Below, one piece after another: positions 45,205 to 53,155 of a DNA stretch of 64,000 nucleotides. Below the pieces are notes generated by a model. The model was not told where the DNA came from. It was given only the letters and a program-made list of their open reading frames with translations, and made no database searches. The position numbers and the translations under genes are program-made. Source of the DNA: AC-32 sp963813435 (GTDB taxonomy: Bacteria; Actinomycetota; Thermoleophilia; Gaiellales; Gaiellaceae). Position 1 is the first letter of the stretch; every line of letters starts with the position of its first letter. The stretch lies in the NCBI GenBank assembly GCA_963813435.1, contig CAWEYY010000003.1:992001-1056000 (forward strand). Direction: 5' to 3'.

Positions 45205-46371
45205 ATGGCGCCCGAGACCTCGCGCCTCGTCCTCGGCTGGCTCCGCGAGCACCGGGACGCGATGGTCGACCTGCTCGAGCGGCTTGTGCAGGCCGAGTCG
45301 CCTTCGCTCGAGCCACGGTCGCAGCAGGGGCCGTTCCGCATCCTCGCGGCCGAGCTCGACGGGCTCGACTACGCGGTGCGATCGGTCGGAGGCAACGGCG
45401 TGGGCGCGCACCTCTACGCGCGGCCGAGACAGCGTCGCCGGCACGAGCCGCACCAGCTTCTGGTCGGGCACATGGACACGGTGTGGCCGGTGGGCACGCT
45501 CGCGAGGATGCCGGTACACGGCGAGCACGGTCTGCTGTTCGGCCCGGGCACCGCCGACATGAAGGGCGGGCTGGTTGAGATCGTGTTCGCGCTCCGCGCG
45601 CTGCTCGAGCTCGGGCTGCCGCCGTCGGTCATCCCGGTAGTGCTCGTGAACAGCGACGAGGAGATCGGCAGCGTCGACTCGGGCCGGTTCATTCGCCTGC
45701 TCGCACGCGGTGCCGAGCGGGCGCTGGTGCTCGAAGCCGGCGAGGGCGCAGACGGCAAGCTGAAGATCGCGCGCAAGGGTCTCGGGAGGTTCACGGTCAC
45801 CGTGAGGGGCCGGCCGGCGCACGCCGGCGCCGACTTCGAGCATGGCGTCAGCGCCATCCTCGAGCTCTCGCTCCAGGTAGAGCGGCTGTTCGCCCTGAAC
45901 GATCCCGCCTGCGGCGTCACCGTCAACGTCGGCACGATCGACGGCGGCCTGCGTCCCAACGTCGTGGCTCCCTCGGCGACCGCGGTCGTGGACGTACGCG
46001 CACCGACCGCGGCGGCGGCAAGCCGCGTCGAGCATGCGCTCAGGGCGCTGGAGCCGGCGCTCCCAGGCGCCACGGTCGAGGTCGAGGGCGGGTTCCGCCG
46101 ACCACCGATGGAGCCGCTTCGACGCAACCGCACGCTTCTTGCCGCCGCCATCCGGCTCGGACGCGAGCTCGGCTTCTCGATCGAGGATGCCGGTCTGGTC
46201 GGCGGCGGCTCGGACGCCAACACGACCAGCCTCTTCACGGCCACGCTGGACGGCCTCGGCCCGATCGGGGACGGCTCGCACGCAACCGACGAGCACGTCG
46301 ACACCAACAGGCTGCCCGAGCGCACAGCGCTGCTGGCCCTCCTCCTCCTCGAGCCGCCCGCTGATACGTAG
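45205..46371 (+). CDS. M20-family metallopeptidase (glutamate carboxypeptidase-like)
   Basis: 388 residues. Dinuclear zinc site: V-G-H-M-D-T-V near 89, G-P-G-T-A-D-M-K-G near 113 (bridging Asp), N-S-D-E-E-I-G near 151 (catalytic Glu), and Glu/His later; a dimerisation domain in the middle (about 185-300). Fits the M20A/CPG2 group that releases C-terminal glutamate from peptides or folates. Co-transcribed with the split-barrel flavoprotein. Confidence 0.9.
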   Translation: MAPETSRLVLGWLREHRDAMVDLLERLVQAESPSLEPRSQQGPFRILAAELDGLDYAVRSVGGNGVGAHLYARPRQRRRHEPHQLLVGHMDTVWPVGTLARMPVHGEHGLLFGPGTADMKGGLVEIVFALRALLELGLPPSVIPVVLVNSDEEIGSVDSGRFIRLLARGAERALVLEAGEGADGKLKIARKGLGRFTVTVRGRPAHAGADFEHGVSAILELSLQVERLFALNDPACGVTVNVGTIDGGLRPNVVAPSATAVVDVRAPTAAAASRVEHALRALEPALPGATVEVEGGFRRPPMEPLRRNRTLLAAAIRLGRELGFSIEDAGLVGGGSDANTTSLFTATLDGLGPIGDGSHATDEHVDTNRLPERTALLALLLLEPPADT

Positions 46372-46854
46372 AAAGAGGAAAGCGCGATCAATGGGTTCGG
46401 CACCTCCGCGAGCGTCGCGAGCCACTCGTCCGGAGTCTCCCGTGGCCCGAACACGGGGCAGCCTCTGGAACAGCTCCATCACCGCCGGCAGGGAGAAGTC
46501 GGACGGGAAGCCCCAGCCGGCGCGGAAGGTCAGGACGTCCTCGACGGTGATCGGGCGCTCGGCCGGGACGACGTCGTCGATCCGGCTCTGCGGCGTCCGT
46601 GCCACCTGCGGCGAAGACTGCTCAGGCAACCACCGCGCGATGGGGTCGTCGAGCGCCACGAGGCTGTGGTTCACCAGGAGCATCACGGCTGCGGCGGTGA
46701 TCGGCTTCGTGATCGACGCGATCCGGACGATCGAGGTCGCCTCGATCTCGCCGGCGCTGCCGATCTCGACGTCGTCACCACGCGCAACGAGCGCCGCGGC
46801 GCCCGGCACCGTGCCACTCGCCACGGCCGTCTCGACCAGGTCCTGGAGGGTCAT
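46372..46854 (-). pseudogene. Serine beta-lactamase-family fragment, frameshifted and truncated
   Basis: The N-terminal part of a class C-like hydrolase is clear: S-I-T-K catalytic Ser-x-x-Lys (near residue 50) and L-T-F-R-A-G-W-G. Near 46455-46458 (a run of four G) the frame breaks; deleting one base continues with P-D-E-W-L-A-T-L, then the homology stops where the convergent M20 gene ends. The Tyr-Asn and C-terminal half of the enzyme are missing, so it is a real remnant even if the frameshift is an artefact. Confidence 0.75.
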
Positions 46855-46946
46855 CGGGGATACAGACCCTACGGACAGCCGAACTCGTCGCTGGGCGTGG
46901 CGTCGTCGACGCGCAGACGAGAGGCTGCTCCTCAGCCAGCTCGGGC

Positions 46947-47459
46947 TCAACCGAGCTGCTTGGGAACGACGTACTCGGTGAGCACCGCGTCGGCGTGGGA
47001 CAGCGAGCGCCAAGGTGTGTTCGCGAGCGTGAGCGTTGCAAGCGCAGCTGTCGGGAACTTCTCCTCGAGGCGCCCGAGTTCGGCCCCGTCCGATGCGAGA
47101 AACAGAGCGAGGTCTTGGAGGCCGGGGTTGTGCCCGATCACCATCACTGAGGCGACCGCATCTGGCACGGCGCGAATACGCTCGAGTAGCTCGTCAGCGG
47201 AGGCGGCATACAACTCCGCTTCCAGTCTCACCGTCGAGGTCGCCCCGAGCGCGGGCCCTAGCAGCTCGAGCGTCGCACGTGTGCGCGCAGCGGAGGAGCA
47301 GAGGACGAGCTCAGGCGCGATTTCGAGCCGGACAAGGTGCTTGGCGATCCTCTTCGCGTCGCGGTTGCCTCTCCGCGCCAGCGGCCGCTCTTGGTCAGGG
47401 AGCGTCTGATCAGCCCAGCTGGATTTCGCGTGTCGGAGGAGGTAGAGAGTGTGCGTCGC
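46947..47459 (-). CDS. SixA-type phosphohistidine phosphatase (start unresolved)
   Basis: About 165-170 residues of a histidine phosphatase: L-L-R-H-A-K with the catalytic His, R-P-L-A-R-R-G, S-S-A-A-R-T-R-A-T and the second His in V-I-G-H-N-P-G-L. Family proteins start about three residues before H-T-L-Y, yet no ATG, GTG, TTG or CTG is present there; a GTG inside at 47231 would lose the catalytic His. A TACGCT box lies some 40 nt upstream (minus strand). Start given is only the first plausible codon; a base error or rare codon is possible. Confidence 0.7.
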   Translation of the reverse strand, partial: ATHTLYLLRHAKSSWADQTLPDQERPLARRGNRDAKRIAKHLVRLEIAPELVLCSSAARTRATLELLGPALGATSTVRLEAELYAASADELLERIRAVPDAVASVMVIGHNPGLQDLALFLASDGAELGRLEEKFPTAALATLTLANTPWRSLSHADAVLTEYVVPKQLG

Positions 47460-47628
47460 TCGGCCCCGCTCGGACTCTCCTGTCGTGGTCCGAGCGAGCG
47501 TAGCGCGCGGGCCCCTGGTTCGCTCTCCAGGGAATGGTCAATCCCGAGTACTGCCAGCGGCGTTGGGCAAACCGAGAGCACGGATCGCATATCGTCTCGC
47601 CAACCGGCGGAGGAAGGATTGAACCGGC

Positions 47629-48507
47629 GTGCAGATCGCACTTGCGCTAGTGCTCACGATCCTCTCGGCCTGCGGCCTCAACCTCGGCTATCTGCTCCAG
47701 CACGAGGTCGCGTCGAGCTTGCCGCCGCTCTCACTTCGCCGGCCGATCGCCTCGCTGCGCTCGCTGCTCGTCGAGCGGCGGTGGCTGCTCGGCTTCGGCA
47801 TCCAGGTCGGCGGCTTCGTCCTTTACGTGGTCGCGCTCGCGCTCGCACCGCTCTCGCTCGTCCAGGCGACCGCCGCCGGCGGGATCGGGATCCTCGCGAT
47901 CATGGTCTCGCGGATCACGCACGTCCCGCTGACGAGGCTCGAGCAGGTCGGAGCCGCCGTCTCGGTGGTGGGCCTCGCGCTCCTCGGCCTCTCGCTGTTC
48001 TCGACCCACGGCGAAGGAAGCGGAGCGACCTACGCCTGGGTCGGCATCTGGCTCGTCGCATCGGCGGCGGGCGCGGCCCTCTGCGTGACGCTGCTCGCGC
48101 GAGCGATCGGACGCGGGCCGGCGTGGGGGATCGCCTCCGGGATCCTCTTCGCCGCCGGCGACATCGCGACCAAGATGGCGGTCTCCGGACGGTTGGAGAA
48201 TGTCGCCTTCCTCGTCTGCCTGATCGTCTTCTATAGCGCCGGAACCGCCGTCCTCCAGGCCGCCTTCCAGCGTGGCGGCGCGCTCACCACGGCCGGCCTC
48301 TCGACTCTGCTGACCAATGCCCTGCCGATCGCCGCCGGCATGGTGCTCTTCCACGAGCCGCTCCCCTCGGGGTTGATCGGTGCCATTCGCATCGCGGCGT
48401 TCGCTGCGGTTGTCGCCGGAGCCGTACTCCTCGCGGCGCGCGGAAAGGACGTCGAGCCGCGCCCGCGCACGCAGGAGACGCCGGGCTTGCAGCCGATCGC
48501 CGGCTGA
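47629..48507 (+). CDS. DMT-type multi-helix transporter
   Basis: 292 residues with about nine or ten helices in the drug/metabolite transporter pattern (short loops, A-L-x-L-A-P-L-S-L-V-Q near residue 70 and V-L-F-H-E-P-L-P near 245). No motif fixes the substrate. GTG start preceded by GGAGGAAGG. Divergent from sixA. Confidence 0.75.
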   Translation: MQIALALVLTILSACGLNLGYLLQHEVASSLPPLSLRRPIASLRSLLVERRWLLGFGIQVGGFVLYVVALALAPLSLVQATAAGGIGILAIMVSRITHVPLTRLEQVGAAVSVVGLALLGLSLFSTHGEGSGATYAWVGIWLVASAAGAALCVTLLARAIGRGPAWGIASGILFAAGDIATKMAVSGRLENVAFLVCLIVFYSAGTAVLQAAFQRGGALTTAGLSTLLTNALPIAAGMVLFHEPLPSGLIGAIRIAAFAAVVAGAVLLAARGKDVEPRPRTQETPGLQPIAG

Positions 48508-48579
48508 ACGCCTCGCAGCCTGAAGGGGTCTGTGAACACGTGAGCGCATGCTCGGGCCTCGCCACCCGGCCTGAGTGAA

Positions 48580-49083
48580 CTAGTAGAGAAACGGCAGGAA
48601 CTTCCTCGGGGTCCGCCGGCGGTACTCGGCATAAGCCGGGTACCGATCGAGCAGCCAAAGCTCCTCGCGGCGAGCCTTTAGCTCCAGGAACAGCGCGAGC
48701 AGGACCGTCAATGCGAACCCGACAGGGCTGGCGAAGATCGTCGACCAGCCGAGCGCGAAGAGGATGCCGCCGCCGTACATCGGGTGCCTGGCGCGACCGT
48801 AGATTCCGCCGGTCGTCAGTTCCCCTCCCGCCCGCGGCGCCGGGAGTGGCGTGAGCGAGGAGCCGAGCTGCAACGCGCCGCCGACGAGCAGCAGCACACC
48901 CAACGCGGCCAGAAGACCACCGACGATGAACGCGGCGAACTCGAGCCCGTCCGGCCACCCGAGACCGACCAGCGCCGAAAGCAGGACGGCAGCGATCAGA
49001 AGGCCCTGGAGGATCGTCCATCCCGCGCCGCGTCTTCCGAGCTGCGGCAGCTGCGAGGGTCGTCGGCCGATCGGGTGTGCGAT
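48580..49083 (-). CDS. Isoprenylcysteine carboxyl methyltransferase-like membrane protein
   Basis: 167 residues if started at the proposed ATC. Helices near 22-40, 47-66 and 115-130; R-H-P-M-Y-G-G-G-I-L near 98 and E-E-L-W-L-L-D-R-Y-P-A-Y-A-E-Y-R-R at the end are the PEMT/ICMT signature that binds SAM and lipid. It may methylate lipids or quinones. No standard start codon exists between the upstream TAG and the first helix; an ATC sits exactly 6 nt after a TAGGCT box, raising either a rare start or a base error for ATG. Confidence 0.78.
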   Translation of the reverse strand: MAHPIGRRPSQLPQLGRRGAGWTILQGLLIAAVLLSALVGLGWPDGLEFAAFIVGGLLAALGVLLLVGGALQLGSSLTPLPAPRAGGELTTGGIYGRARHPMYGGGILFALGWSTIFASPVGFALTVLLALFLELKARREELWLLDRYPAYAEYRRRTPRKFLPFLY

Positions 49084-49089
49084 CTCGCC

Positions 49090-49095
49090 AGCCTA
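49090..49095 (-). promoter_or_regulatory. -10 box of ICMT-like gene
   Basis: TAGGCT on the minus strand, 6 nt before the ATC at 49083. Confidence 0.45.
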
Positions 49096-49156
49096 GGCGG
49101 TGCCGCTCCCGCCGCCATCGGGAGCGAGCCGCGGCCGGCTCCGGAAAACTACTCAG

Positions 49157-49185
49157 TTGACACTCTGCCTTCGGGCGGATAACGA
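49157..49185 (+). promoter_or_regulatory. Candidate sigma-70 promoter upstream of fabF-like gene
   Basis: TTGACA at 49157-49162, 17-bp spacer, TAACGA at 49180-49185. The -35 is a perfect match; the -10 matches at three positions. The leader to the start at 49279 would be about 87 nt. Confidence 0.55.
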
Positions 49186-49278
49186 GTCGCCAGTACCGGC
49201 TCGTCGAGCCGAGCTAACCCCGTCCGGGCGGTTCGTGGCGGCCGGCTCCTCGTCGATGGCAGACTGGGAAGTGGAGGA

Positions 49279-50535
49279 TTGACGGGCGCCAACGGACACA
49301 GGAGAGTGGTGATCACGGGGCTCGGCGCGGTGACGCCGTTAGCCGACGACGTCGCGACAAGCTGGGAGCGCCTGCTCGATGGTCGTTGCGCCGCGGGCCC
49401 GATTACTGCGTTCGATCCGGGTGAGTTCATGGTCAGGTTCGCCTGCGAGGCGAAAGACTTCGACCCGACCCGCTGGATCGAGCACAAGCGGGCGCGGCGC
49501 ATGGATCGCTTCGCGCAGCTGGTTGTCGCAGCCGCGAGGCAGGCCGAGGCCGACGCCGGGCTCGAGATCGGGGAGGAATCCGACCGGGTCGGAGCGTCGG
49601 TTGCGACCGCGATGGGGGGCCTGCAGGCCTTCCAGGATTGCGCGGACACCCTGATCGAGCGAGGCCCCGACCGGGTCAACCCGTTCGCGATTCCGCTGAT
49701 CATCCCGAACATGGGCGCGGCCTGGGTCTCGATGGAGCTCGGAACACATGGCCCGCTCGGCTCCCAGTGCACCGCCTGCGCGGCCTCGCAGATGGCGATC
49801 GGCGAGGGTCTGGACGCGATCCGGTTGGGCCGGGCCGAGGTGATGCTCTGCGGCGGCAGCGACGCGGCGATCACGCGCGTCGGGATCGCCGGCTTCGCCG
49901 CCCTGCGCGCACTCTCGCGCCGAAACGACGACCCGACGGCCGCGAGCCGGCCCTTCGATGCCGACCGTGACGGCTTCGTCATGGGCGAGGCGGGCGCGAT
50001 CCTCGTTCTCGAGGAGCTCGAGCACGCGAGCATGCGAGGGGCGAAGATCTACGCAGAGCTGATCGGTTACGGCATCTCCTCGGACGCTCAGCACATCACC
50101 GAACCTGACCCGACCGGCGAGCACCCCGCGCGGGCCATGCGGATGGCGTTCACCGACGCAGGGATCGGCCCCGACGAGATCGACTACGTCAACGCGCACG
50201 GCACCTCGACGCCGTTGGGGGACGCGAGCGAGACGCGGGTGATCAAGCTCGCGCTCGGCGAAGACACGGCCAAACGGACGCCGGTCTCCTCGACGAAGGG
50301 CGCAACCGGCCACTGTCTGGGCGCCGCCGGCGCCCTGGAAGCGATCTTCTGCACGCTCGCCCTCCGCGACGGCGTGCTCCCTCCGACGATCAACTACGAC
50401 ACACCCGATCCCGAATGCGACCTCGACTACATCCCGAACGAGTCACGTGAGGCCGACGTCCGCGTCGCCGTCTCGAACTCGTTCGGCTTCGGCGGTCACA
50501 ACGCGACGATCGTGTTGCGGCGCTTCGAGCGCTAG
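49279..50535 (+). CDS. fabF: Beta-ketoacyl-ACP synthase II (FabF-like)
   Basis: 418-residue condensing enzyme: malonyl-ACP elongation of fatty acids or polyketides. The nucleophile Cys is in Q-C-T-A-C-A-A-S (near 172), the catalytic His in V-N-A-H-G-T-S-T-P-L-G-D (near 310) and in A-T-G-H-C-L-G-A-A-G (near 346), with the Lys in S-T-K-G. FabF-type K-A-S is favoured by length. No acyl carrier protein or other fab gene is nearby. TTG start, with GGAGG just upstream; a GTG 30 nt in is an alternative. Confidence 0.9.
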   Translation: MTGANGHRRVVITGLGAVTPLADDVATSWERLLDGRCAAGPITAFDPGEFMVRFACEAKDFDPTRWIEHKRARRMDRFAQLVVAAARQAEADAGLEIGEESDRVGASVATAMGGLQAFQDCADTLIERGPDRVNPFAIPLIIPNMGAAWVSMELGTHGPLGSQCTACAASQMAIGEGLDAIRLGRAEVMLCGGSDAAITRVGIAGFAALRALSRRNDDPTAASRPFDADRDGFVMGEAGAILVLEELEHASMRGAKIYAELIGYGISSDAQHITEPDPTGEHPARAMRMAFTDAGIGPDEIDYVNAHGTSTPLGDASETRVIKLALGEDTAKRTPVSSTKGATGHCLGAAGALEAIFCTLALRDGVLPPTINYDTPDPECDLDYIPNESREADVRVAVSNSFGFGGHNATIVLRRFER

Positions 50536-50604
50536 ATAGAGCAGGGCCCGACCCTCCACTGAGCGATATTCGGCGCCGATTGGGGCAGAGCCGCCAGCTC
50601 GACG

Positions 50605-51135
50605 CTAGAGGATGCCGCCGGCTGCTGGCGGGGCGGCGCCCATTGGTTCGGCGGCGCTCCCGGCGATACGGGCGAGGTAGTCCTCGACGAGCAGCATGTT
50701 CTGTGTGCCGGCACGGTCGATGACCGAGAGCAGTTCGGCCATGCTGGCGACTTCTTCCCGTTGCTCGGCGAGGAACCAGCCGAGGAACTGCTCGCCGACG
50801 TGCTCATTCTCCTCGCGGGCGAGCTGGACAAGCCGGGCGATCTGCTCGGTGACCGTCTTCTCCTGGCGCAGCGCCAACTCGACCGGTGCCCGCTCGTCCT
50901 CGAAGCTCGACTGCGGCGCAGCCACGCCCGGAATCGTCACCTGCTCGTCCGCATCGAGCAAGTACTGCACGATCATCATCGCGTGGTTCCGCTCTTCGAC
51001 TGCTTGCCGGTAGAAGTGTCCGGCAAGCTGGGGCAGCGTCTGCGCATCGTAGGAGACCGCGATCGCAACGTACTGCTGCGACGCGGCGAACTCGCTCGCG
51101 ACCTGCTCGTTCAGCGCTTCGGTGAACTCGCCCAT
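50605..51135 (-). CDS. Ferritin (bacterial non-heme type)
   Basis: 176 residues, four-helix bundle with the di-iron site: E near 14 in S-E-F-A-A-S-Q-Q-Y, E-E-R-N-H near 47-51, then Q-E-K, E-E-N-E-H near 91-95 and E-Q-R-E-E in the fourth helix. Stores iron as a mineral and reduces oxidative damage. Good ribosome site GGAGG. Convergent with fabF. Confidence 0.9.
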   Translation of the reverse strand: MGEFTEALNEQVASEFAASQQYVAIAVSYDAQTLPQLAGHFYRQAVEERNHAMMIVQYLLDADEQVTIPGVAAPQSSFEDERAPVELALRQEKTVTEQIARLVQLAREENEHVGEQFLGWFLAEQREEVASMAELLSVIDRAGTQNMLLVEDYLARIAGSAAEPMGAAPPAAGGIL

Positions 51136-51222
51136 CGGGGTGCCTCCTCCTCGTCGAATATGTGAAGAGCTCAGACTAAGGCGACGCCTCAACGAGTAGA
51201 GTCGTATCTGAGTTCTGCGGCC

Positions 51223-51444
51223 ATGATCGAATTCGACCTGAACGGGCGAAAGCTCGCCCTCGATGAAGCCGTCGTAGAGGAATTGCGAGGGAGGGCTCTG
51301 GCCGGCGCTGGTTCGTCTTCGACTCTCAACGACCTTGCCGTGATCCTGACGCGCGCGCTCTCCGAGCAGAAGCCGGTAATGCTTCGGCGAGCGGAATCGC
51401 GGGCCTTGGATCGTCTGCTCGAGCCACCCGAGCCGATCGCTTAG
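51223..51444 (+). CDS. Small hypothetical protein, 73 aa
   Basis: No recognised family. Short, soluble and helical, with a beta-strand-like N-terminal I-E-F-D-L-N-G-R-K-L-A-L and helices at about 16-27 and 34-48. A TAGAGT sequence 23 nt upstream could be a promoter. Divergent from the ferritin gene. Confidence 0.5.
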   Translation: MIEFDLNGRKLALDEAVVEELRGRALAGAGSSSTLNDLAVILTRALSEQKPVMLRRAESRALDRLLEPPEPIA

Positions 51445-51488
51445 CGAGCTCCGCTCGGGTCTTGTAGGGCCAGGGGCGCGCCCGCCGC

Positions 51489-52187
51489 TTAAAGCGTGAG
51501 GAACTCGTCCTCGCCTCGGGCCCAGCCGAGGTACAGGTCGACGCCCGCGCGCACGCCCACGTGACTCACAGCGTTCGGCTCCGCAGCCGCACCGAGGATG
51601 TGCGCAAAGGCCGCGAAGTCCTCGAAGCCGACGTCTTCCCCACCAAACGAATGGACGAGCATCAGCGCGAGGGATGCGTTGAAGCGATCAGCCTCGACTA
51701 GAGCTGAGACCGTGCGGTGGATCAGCTGATAGCGGATCGGCTGAGCGTCGTCCTCCGAAATGCGGAGAAGTGGACAGAGGTAGGCGAGACGTTCGAACTT
51801 GCCGCTGCTCGGACCAGTGGCGTCAGCGTCAAGCCACTCCGAAACGCGCAGTCCGAAGGGCTCGGCCACTTTGCCTTCAACGGCCATGGACACGAGCTCG
51901 CCTGTTGTTGTCTTCGCCAAGACGAAGAGGTCGGTCTGCGACGGACGGCTGCCGCCTGGAAGCGGCACCTGGTGCTCGGGTATGCCGAGCAGCATTGTCA
52001 ACGCGTGGAAACGAGGAAACGGTGAGCTGTCTAAAACGGCGCGGAGGGAGGCCGGGAAGTCTTCGGCGCTCTGCCAACAATGTGCAAGCGCCTTCGCGGA
52101 GTAGCCGCTCTTCCAGTGCTTCTCCGGCTCAGCTAGCAGCTGCTGCCAGTCCGCGGCACTGGTCGCGGGAATCAAGATTCGCGTCAT
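51489..52187 (-). CDS. DUF6946-like protein, possible PD-(D/E)xK nuclease fold
   Basis: 232 residues. W-K-S-G-Y-S-A-K-A-L-A and L-P-G-G-x-R-P-S-Q-T-D-L-F-V-L-A-K, then V-E-G-K-V-x-E-P-F-G resembles the D...E-x-K core of PD-(D/E)xK nucleases (Asp near 97, Glu/Lys near 114-116). The family is known by sequence but its role is not settled. ATG lies 8 nt after TAGCGT. It sits beside tRNA genes, and no methylase or helicase accompanies it, so a restriction system cannot be claimed. Confidence 0.7.
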   Translation of the reverse strand: MTRILIPATSAADWQQLLAEPEKHWKSGYSAKALAHCWQSAEDFPASLRAVLDSSPFPRFHALTMLLGIPEHQVPLPGGSRPSQTDLFVLAKTTTGELVSMAVEGKVAEPFGLRVSEWLDADATGPSSGKFERLAYLCPLLRISEDDAQPIRYQLIHRTVSALVEADRFNASLALMLVHSFGGEDVGFEDFAAFAHILGAAAEPNAVSHVGVRAGVDLYLGWARGEDEFLTL

Positions 52188-52195
52188 CGTCGGGG

Positions 52196-52201
52196 ACGCT
52201 A
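52196..52201 (-). promoter_or_regulatory. -10 box of nuclease-like gene
   Basis: TAGCGT on the minus strand, 8 nt before the ATG at 52187. Confidence 0.4.
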
Positions 52202-52331
52202 GCGCCCGAACGTCCTTCCTGGAGCGTGGAGTGCGTCGGATTGCATAGATCGGTCGCGGAAGCCACCCCGTCACGCCCATGTCTCGCAACGAGCGTCAGA
52301 CCCCTCAAAGGCCCAAATTTGGCTTGAACAG

Positions 52332-52404
52332 TGGGCGGTGACGGTCTCGAACCGCCGGCCTCCTGCGTGTAAAGCAGGCGCTCTCCCAGCTGAGCTAACC
52401 GCCC
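52332..52404 (-). tRNA. tRNA-Val (anticodon TAC)
   Basis: 73 nt cloverleaf: acceptor GGGCGGT/ACCGCCC with discriminator A, D-arm TTAGCTCAGCTGGGAGAGC, anticodon stem CCTGC/GCAGG with loop TTTACAC, T-arm GGTTCGAGACC. CCA is not encoded. Confidence 0.95.
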
Positions 52405-52471
52405 GGGCTTCCAGGGTGCCACATTCGCCAGCGGGCCGGAGCTGCGGGCTTGTGGCAAAGTTCATCTGTCG

Positions 52472-52943
52472 ATGACGATCCGGCCGGGACGGCGTTGGTT
52501 GCTTCCTGCGGTGCTCGCCGCCGCGATCGTCGTCGGCCTGGTGGCGGCAGGGATCGTCCTCGCCCAGGGCGGCGCGAGCAGTGGCGTCGTCAAGGGTCAC
52601 CCGGCCGTCCTCGCGAAGGGAAGCTTCAGGTCGGTCGGCTGGGGCGCGCAGGGGACGGCGACCGTCTCGCGCGATGCCTCCGGGCGGCTGCACCTCAGGT
52701 TCAGCAAGGACTTCCTGACCCAGAGAGCGCCGGCGCTCTTCGTCTACATGGTCAAGTACCGCGACAAGGAGCGCACGCTCTGGTATCAGGTCGCCGCGCT
52801 GAAGCACGCCTGGGGCGCGCAGCAGTACACGCTCCCCAGCAAGCGCGACCCGCCAGCTCGGCGCGTCGGTGGCGATCTTCTGCGCGAAGTGCAACAAGAT
52901 CAACGCCCTGGCCCAGCTCGCCGTGCCTCGCCGGTCTGCCTAG
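52472..52943 (+). pseudogene. DM13-domain membrane-anchored protein, frameshifted
   Basis: N-terminal signal/anchor helix (about 10-30) and an extracytoplasmic DM13 domain: G-T-A-T-V, L-H-L-R-F, A-P-A-L-F-V-Y-M-V, Y-T-L-P. At 52853-52854 one extra C breaks the frame; after removal it continues A-S-V-A-I-F-C-A-K-C-N-K-I-N with the usual C-terminal Cys and ends at a TAG. DM13 is a proposed redox or electron-transfer domain. Repaired length 156 residues. Placed between two tRNA genes. Confidence 0.75.
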
Positions 52944-52958
52944 GCGCTCCGTCGGAAA

Positions 52959-53031
52959 TGCCCCCGGCGGGATTCGAACCCGCGCTACGGCCTTGAAAGG
53001 GCCGTGACCTAGGCCGCTAGTCGACGGGGGC
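52959..53031 (-). tRNA. tRNA-Glu (anticodon TTC)
   Basis: 73 nt: acceptor GCCCCCG/CGGGGGC, discriminator A, anticodon loop CTTTCAA between GGCCC/GGCCG-type stem halves, T-arm GGTTCGAATCC. CCA not encoded. Confidence 0.95.
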
Positions 53032-53155
53032 GGAACCGAGACAGGATAGCCCGGAGGCGGGTTGCGAGCCGTTGACGAAACCAAGCGCGAGAGTCGCCAA
53101 GCCTTGCCGCGGCCGTGCTGACGACGACGCTTCCGAAAGCATTTGGATCAGCGTC

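Noticed and set aside
40206..52404. Mobile island bounded by tRNA-Val copies as attachment sites
   Set aside because: The two tRNA 3' ends differ at several bases, no integrase lies between, and the gene content is ordinary.
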